Source: Alcanivorax sp. (lineage in GTDB: Bacteria > Pseudomonadota > Gammaproteobacteria > Pseudomonadales > Alcanivoracaceae). Taken from it: a stretch of DNA of 64,000 nt. The translations under genes were made by a program, and so were the position numbers. The notes beneath the pieces were generated by a model. The model worked only from the letters and a program-made list of their open reading frames with translations, was not told the DNA's origin and did not search any database. Shown piece by piece: positions 10,672 through 20,214 of this stretch; the first letter of the stretch is position 1; each line of letters begins with the position of its first letter. The stretch is from NCBI GenBank assembly GCA_017794945.1, contig CP051239.1, forward strand, positions 1,240,001-1,304,000, written 5' to 3'.

Positions 10672-11358
10672 TCAGTCGTCGATCGGTTCCAGGCGATAAC
10701 CGTGCTGGTAGACCGTCTTGATGCGGTAGCCCCGCTCGGGGCGGATCTGCAAACTACGGCGAATGCGGCTGATGTGCACGTCCACGGTGCGGGATTCGAT
10801 CGGGGTCATGATGCCCCAGACTTTCTCCAGCAGGTGGGCGCGGGACATCAACTTGCCGACATTCTGAAACAGATAGCAAGCGAGCTCGTAATCCTTGTCG
10901 GTGAGCTTGACCGGCTCATCGTCCAGGGTGATCTGGCGGCGACCACGATCGATCGTCCAGGGTCCCACGGTCATCATTCCTTGATCATCCATGTCAGCGA
11001 CGCCCGCCCGGCGCCCGAGCGCGTTGAGACGGGCCAGCAATTCCGCTTGTTTCACAGGCTTAACCATATAGTCGTCGGCACCCTGACTGAGCGCGCCGAC
11101 AATCGACGACTCATCATCACGCTGGGTGGCGAACAGCACCGGCGTTTTATTGCCGCTGGCCCGCACCTCCCCAAGCACCGCGTAACCGCTCATGTCGGGG
11201 ACTTCCCAGTCAAGCACCAGTAAATCGAAGGTGTCTCTGCGCAGCAGACTCATGAACTCCCGTCCGCTGGAGAGATGCATGCAGGTGTGCCCCGCCTCGC
11301 GCAGCCAGTGAGTGACCAGCTCGGCCTGGGCGTGATCGTCTTCTAGATAAGCAATACG
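10672..11358 (-). CDS. OmpR-family response regulator
   Basis: Two-component regulator of 228 residues: receiver domain (residues 1-120) with acidic pair EDD at 7-9, phosphoacceptor Asp51 in LLVLDWEVPD and Lys in MVKPVKQ, followed by an OmpR/PhoB winged helix (about 130-225; ESRTVDVHISRIRRSL). I place the start at the GTG at 11358 because GGAG lies eight bases upstream and MRIAYLEDD is the normal receiver N-terminus; a TTG at 11379 would add seven residues. It precedes the CHASE2 kinase with 258 bp between them. That gap holds a hairpin (CCACGGTG/CACCGTGG) and no evident gene. Confidence 0.93.
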   Translation of the reverse strand, partial: RIAYLEDDHAQAELVTHWLREAGHTCMHLSSGREFMSLLRRDTFDLLVLDWEVPDMSGYAVLGEVRASGNKTPVLFATQRDDESSIVGALSQGADDYMVKPVKQAELLARLNALGRRAGVADMDDQGMMTVGPWTIDRGRRQITLDDEPVKLTDKDYELACYLFQNVGKLMSRAHLLEKVWGIMTPIESRTVDVHISRIRRSLQIRPERGYRIKTVYQHGYRLEPIDD

Positions 11359-11452
11359 CACCGTTTCTACTCCATCCAATACCGCTGAAGCCTACCCAAT
11401 CCGTCTCTGGATCGCGGGAAAAGATTGTAAAATGGCCGGCGCCACGCGGCCA

Positions 11453-11782
11453 TCAACCGCCCTGCGTGGAAAGCTTCAGTCCCACCACGCCCACGATGAT
11501 CAGGGCCAGAAAACCCAGCCGCGCCGCGCCCAGCGGATCCTGGAAAAAGACCACCCCCAGCAAGGTAATGCCGACCGCCCCGAGCCCGGTCCAGACCGCG
11601 TAAGCGGTACCCACCGGAATACCCCGCATGGCGAATGACAGCGCCAGCATATTCAGTGCCGTGAGCACCACCGAGGTGCTGATCGACGCGAAGCCCGGTT
11701 GCAGCTGTATCCACTTCAGGCTCATCGCCCAGGCGATTTCCACCGCCACCGCCGCCAGCAACACCCACCAATATGGATTCAT
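11453..11782 (-). CDS. SMR-family exporter, Gdx/SugE-like
   Basis: Four-helix small multidrug resistance protein (109 residues) acting as an antiparallel dimer in the inner membrane. The essential membrane Glu15 is in AVEIAWAMSLKW, and helix 3 carries IPVGTAYAVWTGLGAVG, the form characteristic of the SugE/Gdx branch (guanidinium export) rather than EmrE. The C-terminus LALIIVGVVGLKLS also fits. The gene is a single unit with a strong promoter at 11888-11917 and a leader of about 100 nt. The substrate assignment is by family branch only. Confidence 0.88.
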   Translation of the reverse strand: MNPYWWVLLAAVAVEIAWAMSLKWIQLQPGFASISTSVVLTALNMLALSFAMRGIPVGTAYAVWTGLGAVGITLLGVVFFQDPLGAARLGFLALIIVGVVGLKLSTQGG

Positions 11783-11887
11783 GTCTCGAACTCCCGGAAA
11801 AAACGGGCTCGTGTAGCGGACGGACCTGTCGGAAACCCGTAAGAGACAGGACCATCAGCCGCCCGACCGGAACGAAGCGGCGGCGGC

Positions 11888-11917
11888 ATTATACGCAGTC
11901 GACACCGCCACGCCCAA
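11888..11917 (-). promoter_or_regulatory. sigma-70 promoter of the SMR exporter gene
   Basis: On the minus strand, TTGGGC (-35, 11912-11917) is separated by 18 bp from a perfect TATAAT (-10, 11888-11893). Transcription would start near 11881, leaving a leader of about 98 nt that contains the hairpin CCTGTC/GACAGG at about 11825-11850. Confidence 0.7.
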
Positions 11918-12045
11918 TGCAGCCGGGGACCCGCGGAGCATGGACGCCGCCCACCCAAACGGCTATCATGCGCGTCCTGAATCGGCACCCCGCGCCGTCA
12001 GGCCGTCACGCACCGGAAAGCGCAGGACGGCCACCAAAAAGTTTT

Positions 12046-12122
12046 GCGCCCGTAGCTCAGCTGGATAGAGCGTTGCCCTCCGGAGGCAAAGGTCAGAGGT
12101 TCGAATCCTCTCGGGCGTGCCA
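12046..12122 (+). tRNA. tRNA-Arg (anticodon CCG)
   Basis: A full cloverleaf can be drawn: acceptor GCGCCCG with CGGGCGT, D-arm GCTCAGCTGGATAGAGC, anticodon arm TTGCC-CTCCGGA-GGCAA giving anticodon CCG, T-arm AGAGG-TTCGAAT-CCTCT, discriminator G and encoded CCA. It reads CGG arginine codons. Its last 12 bases form part of the inverted repeat 12111-12175. Confidence 0.97.
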
Positions 12123-12175
12123 AATAAAAAGGCCCACCCCGCCAGGGGGTGGGCCTTTTTATTTGGCACGCCCGA
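12111..12175. terminator. bidirectional terminator / 30-bp-arm perfect inverted repeat including the tRNA 3' end
   Basis: Arms 12111-12140 and 12146-12175 are perfectly complementary over 30 bp with a 5-base loop. The central part (AAAAAGGCCCACCCC and its complement) is a textbook two-way intrinsic terminator for tRNA-Arg. The outer 12 bp on the left are the tRNA 3' end (TCGGGCGTGCCA), duplicated in inverted orientation on the right, which is more than a terminator needs. Confidence 0.9.
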
Positions 12176-12198
12176 CGGATCGACCTCTCCAGGTTCGA

Positions 12199-12284
12199 CC
12201 AACTCGCTCCACGAGCGAGTTGGCGACGAGCGGCCAAAGGCCGCGAAGCCCCGCAGGGGTCGAAACGGCCAAAAGCCGTTTCGA
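12199..12284. repeat. series of four short hairpins between tRNA-Arg and pyk
   Basis: Four stems follow each other: 12199-12223 (11-bp perfect arms, loop CAC), 12230-12244 (GCGGCC/GGCCGC), 12249-12259 (CCCC/GGGG) and 12260-12284 (10-bp perfect arms, loop CAAAA). Together with 12111-12175 they fill most of the 279 bp between the tRNA and pyk. No protein gene is supported here. They could be a structured 5' leader of pyk, a small RNA or a remnant repeat element. Confidence 0.65.
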
Positions 12285-12401
12285 TCAATCCTCACGGAAA
12301 CGCCCCAAAACACATCCGCAAACACTCCGCCCCCTCACCTCCCCCTCAATATCTGCAACAATGAAACCCACCTGACCCGATCCCAGCAAAAAGGCAGCTC
12401 C

Positions 12402-13847
<1,446 letters not shown>

Positions 13848-13899
13848 CCGGCCCCGGCAAGCCTTTTATCAGCCACCCTTAATAACATCGGGAGAGACC

Positions 13900-14775
13900 A
13901 TGGAAACGCCTTCCTTTAATACCCTGGAGATCACCGTCGACGACGGCATCGCCACGATCTATCTGAACCGCCCGGATCGCATGAACGCCTTTACCCGGGA
14001 AATGAAGGACGAGCTGCTCGCCGCCTTCGATTACACCGATTCCGACGACGCGGTGCGCGCGGTGATCGTCACCGGCAACGGCCGCGCCTTCTGCGCCGGC
14101 GCCGACCTGTCCTCCGGCGGCGACACCTTCGACTATAAGAAGCGCGGCGGCGAAGGCGCCAATCCGGACGACGCTCACCGCGACGGCGGCGGCCAGGTGG
14201 CCCTGCGCATCCACCGCAGCCTCAAACCGGTGATCGGCGCCATCAACGGCGCCGCCGTGGGCGTCGGCGTGACCATGCAGCTGCCCATGGACGTGCGCAT
14301 GGCCTCCGAGAACGCCAAGTTCGGCTTCGTGTTCTCGCGCCGGGGCATCGTCAATGAAGCGGCGTCGTCCTGGTTCCTGAGCCGGGTGGTGGGCATTTCC
14401 TCGGCGCTGGAGTGGTGCTTCTCCGGACGCGTGTTCAGCGCGGCGGAAGCCAAGGAGCGCGGACTGGTGCGCTCGGTGCATGCCCCGGAGGAGCTGTACC
14501 CGGCGGCGCTGGCACTGGCGAAGGAGTTCGCCGACCAGACCGCGCCGGTGTCGGTGGCGATGATCCGGCAGATGATCTGGCGCATGGCCGGCGCCGAGCA
14601 CCCCATGGAAGCGCACAAACTCGACAGCCGGGCAATGAAGTCACGGGGCGGATCCGCCGACGTGCGCGAAGGCGTGGAATCGTTTTTGCAGAAAAGAGCC
14701 GCCGTCTTCCCGGATAAGGTGTCCGAGGACCTGCCCGATTTCTTCGATTGGCAGGGCGAGCCCCCTTTCGAGTAG
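13900..14775 (+). CDS. enoyl-CoA hydratase/isomerase family protein
   Basis: Crotonase-fold enzyme of 291 residues that would hydrate or isomerise an enoyl-CoA during fatty acid or related breakdown. The family core is clear: LNRPDRMNAF, VIVTGNGRAFCAGADLSSGG with the CoA oxyanion-hole residues, and KPVIGAINGAAVGVGVTMQLPMD. The catalytic acid region FVFSRRGIVNEAASSWFL has Glu at the expected position. GGGAGAG stands before the ATG. It is a close paralogue of the gene at 41970, sharing NRPDRMNAF, the oxyanion loops and the HPMQAH/HPMEAH segment. The physiological substrate is not evident. Confidence 0.9.
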   Translation: METPSFNTLEITVDDGIATIYLNRPDRMNAFTREMKDELLAAFDYTDSDDAVRAVIVTGNGRAFCAGADLSSGGDTFDYKKRGGEGANPDDAHRDGGGQVALRIHRSLKPVIGAINGAAVGVGVTMQLPMDVRMASENAKFGFVFSRRGIVNEAASSWFLSRVVGISSALEWCFSGRVFSAAEAKERGLVRSVHAPEELYPAALALAKEFADQTAPVSVAMIRQMIWRMAGAEHPMEAHKLDSRAMKSRGGSADVREGVESFLQKRAAVFPDKVSEDLPDFFDWQGEPPFE

Positions 14776-14990
14776 GCCGGTAACACGGCCGGGGCGGCGG
14801 GCAGGGACATATCTTGCAACACTTTCGGCTTGCCAGAGAAAGCCTGCCCGCCCCCGGCCAGCGCCTTTGGATATTAGTGAACACCTGTTCCCTTCGTGGA
14901 AAATGGAACACCGGCCTGTGCCCTGTTCCATTTTTCTAAAACGCGGATGCCGCTACTATTAAAGATTCAGGCGCGTCGAACACCCCGTAC

Positions 14991-15004
14991 ATACCAGCCG
15001 GTAT
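14991..15004. promoter_or_regulatory. operator-like palindrome, copy 1
   Basis: ATACC-AGCC-GGTAT followed by TTTTG. The same arms and the same trailing TTTTG recur at 15102-15115, 111 bp downstream, ahead of the porin gene. The pattern is that of a dimeric repressor site of TetR type; the cognate protein is unknown. Confidence 0.55.
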
Positions 15005-15101
15005 TTTTGTTTACATTGAAAAGCCCGGGCGACCCATCCATTAATTTACCAGTGTTCACATTATCATCCGGATTTATCCCCCGGCGCTGAAAATAAACCA
15101 C

Positions 15102-15115
15102 ATACCGAATGGTAT
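15102..15115. promoter_or_regulatory. operator-like palindrome, copy 2
   Basis: ATACC-GAAT-GGTAT followed by TTTTG, lying just upstream of a weak candidate -35 at 15133. Same arms as the site at 14991-15004. Confidence 0.55.
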
Positions 15116-15356
15116 TTTGGCGTTTTACAGTATTGCGTCTGTGACAAGAGGGGTTCTAAGATAGTTCGTGACAACCGGGTGAATAGTTGAATTTTCAGGT
15201 ATTCGCCGAAAGTCTAGTGGACTCTTTCTTCGTAAAGGTGTCCGCTCGGGAGACGATGCCCTGGGAAGGGCATATAAGAGGGTTTCGAGGCCGGCGCTGG
15301 ATAACCGGATAAACCCTCAAATACCAATAAACTTCGAAGAAAACAGGACAAAAACA

Positions 15357-16760
15357 ATGGCACTTAAGTGGACCAATAAAGCTCAGGGGGCGCTGAACAG
15401 CAGTGCCGACCGTAAACTCCGCATCTCTTCTCTGACCAAAGCAATCGGCCTGGCTTCCGTATTCGGCGCCGCCACCGCGCTGTCCCCCGCTGCCCAGGCA
15501 CTGAAAACCGATTTCGGCGTTGAATACCGCGCCACCGGTTTTTACGCACAATCCGACGCTTTCGACGTCGTCGGTGATCCTCGCAACGATAATGACAACG
15601 GCTTCGCCCATCTGATTCGCGTTAAGAGCGACTTCCTGGACGAAGACACCGGCATCTCCCTGCACACCAGCGTGGAACTGGCCGGCGACCGTTGGTCCGG
15701 TGACAGTACCCGCAACAGCCCCACCAACCCCCAGGCATTCAACGCCACCAACACCGGTGACAACGTACGTCTGGACCTGGGCTACTTGCAGATCCCCTTC
15801 GGCCATACCGTATTGCGCGTGGGCCGTCAGGCGACCAGCTACAACAACTGCTTCCTGGTCTGTGACGACCGCCGTGACCGCGTCCTGTTGATCCAACCGT
15901 TCAGCAAGACCTTCCAGGTTCTGGCCATCTATGACCGCCGTCGCGACCTGGACACGTTTGAAAACACTGACAACGGTGACCAGTTTGTCTTCGGTTTCGT
16001 GAGCAAGCCCATGGGCCTGGACATTAGTGCTTTGTACATCAAATACTTAAAAAACTATGAGGGCGATATTACTCAGGCGACAAACACCTCTGGCCCTTAC
16101 GTAGTTAGTGGTGCCGATCTGTTTTCAGGCTATATCTCCGGTAATATCGGCGAAGTCGCGAAAGCAACCGTGGGCGCCAACTACTTCACCAATGGCAAGG
16201 TTACTACTCCGGCGAATAATGGCCAGTTTGTAACCGAAGATGCCCTCTCCCAGTACATTCGTTTGGAAGGCTCCGTAGGGGTAATGGATTGGGGTGTACA
16301 ATATGTTGGCGCTCAGGATGGCGGCTACATCTCCCCCGGTTTCGACACGTACTCCAGCCTGATCCAAAACAACCCGGAGAGCACCGCTAACCCGACCAGC
16401 CTTTACACCATGGCGCAGAGTTACGGTGTCGAAGGTTACGATGAGTCCGTGCTCGCCGGCAAACTGACCTGGAACGTAACCCCGAAACTCGCCATCACCG
16501 GCGCCGTGGGCCAGCTGGACATCGACAACCCGGCCCCCCCGGGCGGCAACAACAGCGTCAGCGACGAAAGCACTTTCTACGACCTGCAGCTGAGCTACCA
16601 GGTGAACAAGACTCTGCGCACTTGGGTAACCTACGGCATTCTGGAAGAGAACGAAGCGGGCGCTCTGTCCGGCAACACGCTGCTGGGCGCTCTGCCCAGT
16701 GCTGACTTCTCCCAGGACGACGTACAAGCCGCCAGCGTTAACCTGGCTGTGAGCTTCTAA
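15357..16760 (+). CDS. outer membrane beta-barrel porin-like protein
   Basis: A 467-residue outer membrane protein. The N-terminus is an unusually long signal region of about 48 residues (polar stretch, then IGLASVFGAATALSPAAQA, cleavage before LKTDF). The remainder alternates short hydrophobic strands and polar loops and ends VNLAVSF with a terminal Phe, the signal for BAM-mediated insertion. Strand phrases such as VRLDLGYLQIPFGHTVLRVG resemble DcaP-like and other alkane-bacterium porins, but I cannot name the family. The stretch around 16019-16310 is AT-richer than the rest. AGGA nine bases before the ATG supports the start. A terminator follows at 16803. Confidence 0.85.
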   Translation: MALKWTNKAQGALNSSADRKLRISSLTKAIGLASVFGAATALSPAAQALKTDFGVEYRATGFYAQSDAFDVVGDPRNDNDNGFAHLIRVKSDFLDEDTGISLHTSVELAGDRWSGDSTRNSPTNPQAFNATNTGDNVRLDLGYLQIPFGHTVLRVGRQATSYNNCFLVCDDRRDRVLLIQPFSKTFQVLAIYDRRRDLDTFENTDNGDQFVFGFVSKPMGLDISALYIKYLKNYEGDITQATNTSGPYVVSGADLFSGYISGNIGEVAKATVGANYFTNGKVTTPANNGQFVTEDALSQYIRLEGSVGVMDWGVQYVGAQDGGYISPGFDTYSSLIQNNPESTANPTSLYTMAQSYGVEGYDESVLAGKLTWNVTPKLAITGAVGQLDIDNPAPPGGNNSVSDESTFYDLQLSYQVNKTLRTWVTYGILEENEAGALSGNTLLGALPSADFSQDDVQAASVNLAVSF

Positions 16761-16802
16761 GCAACAGGTCCACTTAGTACCACTTAGTGCGTACCACTTC
16801 GG

Positions 16803-16841
16803 AACCGGGACAGTGAAAGCTGTCCCGGTTTCGTCGTTTTT
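16803..16841 (+). terminator. intrinsic terminator of the porin gene
   Basis: Perfect 11-bp stem AACCGGGACAG/CTGTCCCGGTT (16803-16813 / 16820-16830) with loop TGAAAG, followed within seven bases by a T-run at 16837-16841. Confidence 0.85.
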
Positions 16842-16923
16842 AAAAGCCTGAAACGGCGCTGGACAAGCCCACCGAGGGTTGCGCACACTCTTTCTTCATT
16901 GTTACGTATCCGGAACCACCGCC

Positions 16924-17811
16924 ATGACTCAAATCATCCCCCGGCGCGCGCTGATCGCCGCCCTGATCGCCGGCCCGCTGAGCGTCGGTACCCTGGCAGG
17001 CTGTGCCACCCAAGGCATGACCACCGAAGACACCACCGCCCTGGTGGACTCGCAAGCCGCTTTCAATACCGACACACCCAATTGGGAAACCCCGTTCTGG
17101 GAGCGCTGGATCAATAATGCCAGCGCCGGCAAAGCGGAACGCCCCGATACCGCCGACGGCGAAGCGCCGCTGGCCAATATCGGCCTGGTGCTGTCGCCCT
17201 CCATCAGCGACGGCGAAGCCCTGATCAGCACGCTTTACAGCGACGCCTCCGAACAGGGGCTGCGCCCGCTGCCCGGCGGCCTGGTCGCCGAGACACTGGA
17301 CAGCGCCGAGCCCTGCCGGCAGGACACGGCCGCGGAAGCGTGCCTGGCCAGCCTGGCGGCTTACCCCGGCGTGCGCATGCTGGTGGAAGTAACGCCGGCA
17401 CAGGGCGGCGAGGGGCTCAGCGCCGAGCTGCACGACACCAGCCTCAACGCCCACTACCGCATCCACCGCTTCGCCAACAGCGAAGCCGGTGCCGCCGCGC
17501 TCATGGACGAGATCAACCGGCGCGTGGCCATGGCCCCCTGGTCCAGCCGTGTGTTCCAGGGCGAGGACGGCGGTCTGTATATCAGTGCCAGCCGGGTCAA
17601 CGGCCTGAACCAGGGCCAGCAACTGGACGTGCGGGAGCCGGGCAAGGCGGTACGCGCCCCCTCCGGTCAGATGGTGGCGTTCCGCCCCGGACAAAGCGTG
17701 GGCCGGGTGGAAATCGTGGAGTTCGTCGGCGACTACCTGGCGGTGGTGAAGACGGTGTCCGGCCAGACGCCGGACAGCCGTCATTGGATCACGCTACCCG
17801 CCAAGCAGTAA
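16924..17811 (+). CDS. uncharacterised lipoprotein
   Basis: A 295-residue protein that I do not recognise. MTQIIPRRALIAALIAG leads to a lipobox TLAGC (Cys about residue 24), so it should be lipidated and, with Ala-Thr after the Cys, probably sorted to the outer membrane. The mature part is mostly soluble; it has a mid-protein segment VRMLVEVTP and a beta-rich C-terminal part (GQQLDVREPGKAV, VGRVEIVEFVGDYLAVVKTVSG) that resembles a flagellar or pilus assembly lipoprotein barrel, but weakly. The ATG at 16924 places the signal peptide correctly; the frame is open 15 codons further up. It follows the porin terminator, so it has its own promoter, and is convergent with the gene at 17829. Confidence 0.8.
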   Translation: MTQIIPRRALIAALIAGPLSVGTLAGCATQGMTTEDTTALVDSQAAFNTDTPNWETPFWERWINNASAGKAERPDTADGEAPLANIGLVLSPSISDGEALISTLYSDASEQGLRPLPGGLVAETLDSAEPCRQDTAAEACLASLAAYPGVRMLVEVTPAQGGEGLSAELHDTSLNAHYRIHRFANSEAGAAALMDEINRRVAMAPWSSRVFQGEDGGLYISASRVNGLNQGQQLDVREPGKAVRAPSGQMVAFRPGQSVGRVEIVEFVGDYLAVVKTVSGQTPDSRHWITLPAKQ

Positions 17812-17828
17812 GTCGTAGCGCGCGGGCA

Positions 17829-19466
17829 TTAACGCCGGGGCAGGCGGTACAGCCCGGCGTCGCGGTCAGCGGTGAAGAACAGATCCCCGTTGGCCGCTTC
17901 CACCACGTCATTGAACACCCCGGTGGGCGGCAGGCCGTCCAGCGCCGGCAGCCCCACGGGCAGCCCCTTGGCCAGCGTGCGGGTGGCGCCGTCCACCGGA
18001 TCAATCTCCAGCAGACGCTGCTTGCCCACTTCCATCACCAGTAGCTTGCCCGCCGCGCTGACGCTGATGCCTTCCGGCACCGCCAGGCCGTCACGGACCC
18101 GCCGCTTGGACCAATCCGTCGGGTTCACCGCCCAAACGGAACCGCCCGCCGTGGTCACGAACAGGCGCGTGCGGTCGGCGTTGAACGCCATACCCGCCGG
18201 GCCGGCCAGCGCCACCACCACCGCCTGCCGCTGTTCGCCTTGCTCACCACTGACACGCAGCAGGCTCCCGGAGCCAAGCTCCGCGACCAACAGGCTGCCA
18301 TCGGCCAATTGCACGGCGTCGTGAGGGGCCTGGAAGTCATGGAAGCCGTGGGTCATCTCACCGCTGGCCCGGTCGAAGACCTGCACCGTGCCGGTGGCCC
18401 AGCTGGTCAGGACTACCACATTCTGATCCGCCCAGGCGTTGAGCGGGTACTCCAGATGCGACGCCCACATGCGCCCCACTTCTCGAATCTCACCGCTGCC
18501 GGTATCCATCACGCGGTAAGCAAAGGTGTCGGCGATATGGAGTTCGTCGCCCACCATCGCCAGCCCGGAGGGCGCGGCCAGACGGGTGCGTACCAGGTCC
18601 CGCACCCGGCCGTCGGCCAGATCCACTTCCTGAATGCTGTTGTCGGCCATATTGGAGACGTAAATCAGACCCGCTTTTTTATCGATGGCCAGGTTGTCCA
18701 GCGACGGGCTGAGCTGCGCGACACGGACCTTTTCAGAACGGCCCGGAGTCACCCGTAACAGTTCGCCGGTGGCGCTGTCGACCACGTACAGGCGCCCCTG
18801 GCCGTCGAAGTTCACCGCCGCCGGTATCCGGAAGCCGTCGGCGACGGTGTCCATTTCACCGCTGTCCACATTGACGCGAACCACCTTGCCCTTGAACCAG
18901 AGCGGGCCATAGAGATAACCGTCGGGGCCGAATTCGAAGCCGTTAAGGCCGCCCATGCCCTCGATGATCTTGCGCGGCGGCTGCTCACCGCGACGGTCGA
19001 TCTCGTACAAGGCGTCACCCATGAACACCTGGGTGGCGAACAGACGGCCGTCATCGGTGTAGGCCAAGGAATTCAGGCCGGGCAACCCGCTGGCGACGGT
19101 GCGGATTTCACCGGCCGCGTTACGGATGCGCAGCTCGCCCACCAGGTAGGCGGTCCAGGCGATCTCGCCGTCGGGCCCGAACGCCACGTCATCGGCCATG
19201 CCCACCGGCGGCGCCACGAACGGGCTGACCGAGCCGGTCTCCCGGTCCACCAGGGACAGGGACTGCCCCACGACGCTGCCGGCCAGCAGACGGCCCGCGG
19301 GGTCGACACCCAGACCGTGCACGCCCAGATAGGGCAACGGCCCCTCGACCACGACCGGTTGTCCGTATTCCGCCTCCGGGGGCGGCGGCGGCGCGGTACT
19401 GCAGGCGGCGGCGCCCAGCACCAGGGCGCTCAACGACAACCAGCGGCATTGTGTTAAAGGATTCAT
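17829..19466 (-). CDS. SMP-30/NHL-type beta-propeller lipoprotein
   Basis: A 545-residue lipoprotein: signal MNPLTQCRWLSLSALVLG with lipobox AAAC, then a Pro-rich linker and about ten to twelve propeller blades. Blade phrases such as GLGVDPAGRLLAG, DVAFGPDGEI, NGFEFGPDGYLYGPL, PAAVNFDGQGRLYVVD, DNLAIDKKAGLIYVSN and GISVSAAGKLLVMEVG are typical of the SMP-30/gluconolactonase and NHL superfamily. Two six-bladed propellers in tandem would fit the length. It may hydrolyse a lactone or simply bind a ligand; catalytic residues cannot be assigned by eye. Confidence 0.82.
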   Translation of the reverse strand: MNPLTQCRWLSLSALVLGAAACSTAPPPPPEAEYGQPVVVEGPLPYLGVHGLGVDPAGRLLAGSVVGQSLSLVDRETGSVSPFVAPPVGMADDVAFGPDGEIAWTAYLVGELRIRNAAGEIRTVASGLPGLNSLAYTDDGRLFATQVFMGDALYEIDRRGEQPPRKIIEGMGGLNGFEFGPDGYLYGPLWFKGKVVRVNVDSGEMDTVADGFRIPAAVNFDGQGRLYVVDSATGELLRVTPGRSEKVRVAQLSPSLDNLAIDKKAGLIYVSNMADNSIQEVDLADGRVRDLVRTRLAAPSGLAMVGDELHIADTFAYRVMDTGSGEIREVGRMWASHLEYPLNAWADQNVVVLTSWATGTVQVFDRASGEMTHGFHDFQAPHDAVQLADGSLLVAELGSGSLLRVSGEQGEQRQAVVVALAGPAGMAFNADRTRLFVTTAGGSVWAVNPTDWSKRRVRDGLAVPEGISVSAAGKLLVMEVGKQRLLEIDPVDGATRTLAKGLPVGLPALDGLPPTGVFNDVVEAANGDLFFTADRDAGLYRLPRR

Positions 19467-19506
19467 GTACGCTCTCCCTGTTTGTTATCGATGTTGTCGA
19501 TCCAGA

Positions 19507-20214
19507 TTAGCGCAGCGCATCCAGGCGGGCGAGCCATCGTTGTCCCCGGTTCGAGGCCAGGCCGTCCGCCCAGCGGGTGGTCTCGGGGAGCCGGTAGCGG
19601 GTCGTGCAGGTCATCACCAGATCCAGCGCGGTGGCCAGATCGGTGCGGTGACCAGGGGATACGATCAGCGGCCGGGTACCGACCCGGGTACGCAGCACGG
19701 CGCCCAACTTATCGCCGGCGCGATCCAGCAACGGCGTCCACTCGCCACGCCCCTCCGGCACCTCGCCGTGACGACCGGTGAGGCGCTTCTTGGCGACCCC
19801 CACCGTCGGCATTCCGGTCAGCACCCCCAGGTGGGCGGCGATGCCCAGGCGGCGCGGGTGGGCGATGCCGTGGCCGTCGCAAAGCAACACGTCGGGAGAG
19901 ACGCGCAGTTGCTCCAGCGCGCGCAGAATCACCGGGCACTCGCGGAACGACAACAGCCCGGGCACATACGGAAAGGCCACCGGAAGCCGTGCCAGCGCGT
20001 AATCGAGCGGCTCCAGGGTGCGGTAATCCAGGACCACCACCGCCGCCCTGGCGGTGTCCCGGTTTTCGAAGCCCACATCAACGCCCGCCACCGTGCGCAC
20101 CGGCGGCAAATCGTCGCTCAACCTGACTTGAGCCGCGCTGTCTTGCTGGATGCGCCGGGCCCGCGACGCGTCCATGTCGGCCCACTCCTGTTGCAGCTGC
20201 TCGGCACTGATCAT
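19507..20214 (-). CDS. nfi: endonuclease V (deoxyinosine 3'-endonuclease)
   Basis: DNA repair enzyme of 235 residues that nicks the second phosphodiester bond 3' of deoxyinosine. Catalytic acids are in place: Asp46 in VAGVDVGF, Glu92 in PYVPGLLSFRE and Asp113 in CDGHGIAHPRRLG, with the GVAKKRLTG and VSPGHRTD loops conserved. The start codon directly abuts the TGA of the TetR gene (TGAATG at 20217-20212), so translation is coupled to a regulator, an unusual arrangement for a housekeeping repair gene. Confidence 0.95.
   Translation of the reverse strand: MISAEQLQQEWADMDASRARRIQQDSAAQVRLSDDLPPVRTVAGVDVGFENRDTARAAVVVLDYRTLEPLDYALARLPVAFPYVPGLLSFRECPVILRALEQLRVSPDVLLCDGHGIAHPRRLGIAAHLGVLTGMPTVGVAKKRLTGRHGEVPEGRGEWTPLLDRAGDKLGAVLRTRVGTRPLIVSPGHRTDLATALDLVMTCTTRYRLPETTRWADGLASNRGQRWLARLDALR

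Larger units (their letters stand above)
14776..15356. other. 580-bp AT-richer intergenic region upstream of the porin gene
   Basis: No gene is supported here. It contains a hairpin with 10-bp perfect arms (14900-14909 / 14925-14934, AAAATGGAAC) that could end the enoyl-CoA hydratase transcript, two operator-like palindromes listed separately, and a weak candidate promoter at 15133-15162 (TTGCGT, 18 bp, TAAGAT). Composition is visibly lower in G+C than the flanking genes. Confidence 0.7.

Noticed and set aside
11783..11880. Guanidine riboswitch in the leader of the Gdx/SugE-like gene
   Set aside because: Expected from the gene type, but the two ACGR-loop hairpins of mini-ykkC and the ykkC-III core are not present; only a generic hairpin is seen.
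11966..12325. Minus-strand frames reading GFEPLTFASGGQRSIQLSYG and similar
   Set aside because: This is the well-known false translation of the complement of a tRNA gene.
12117..12401. N-terminal extension of pyruvate kinase through the tRNA terminator
   Set aside because: The family N-terminus begins at 12402 and the upstream DNA is a terminator and hairpins.
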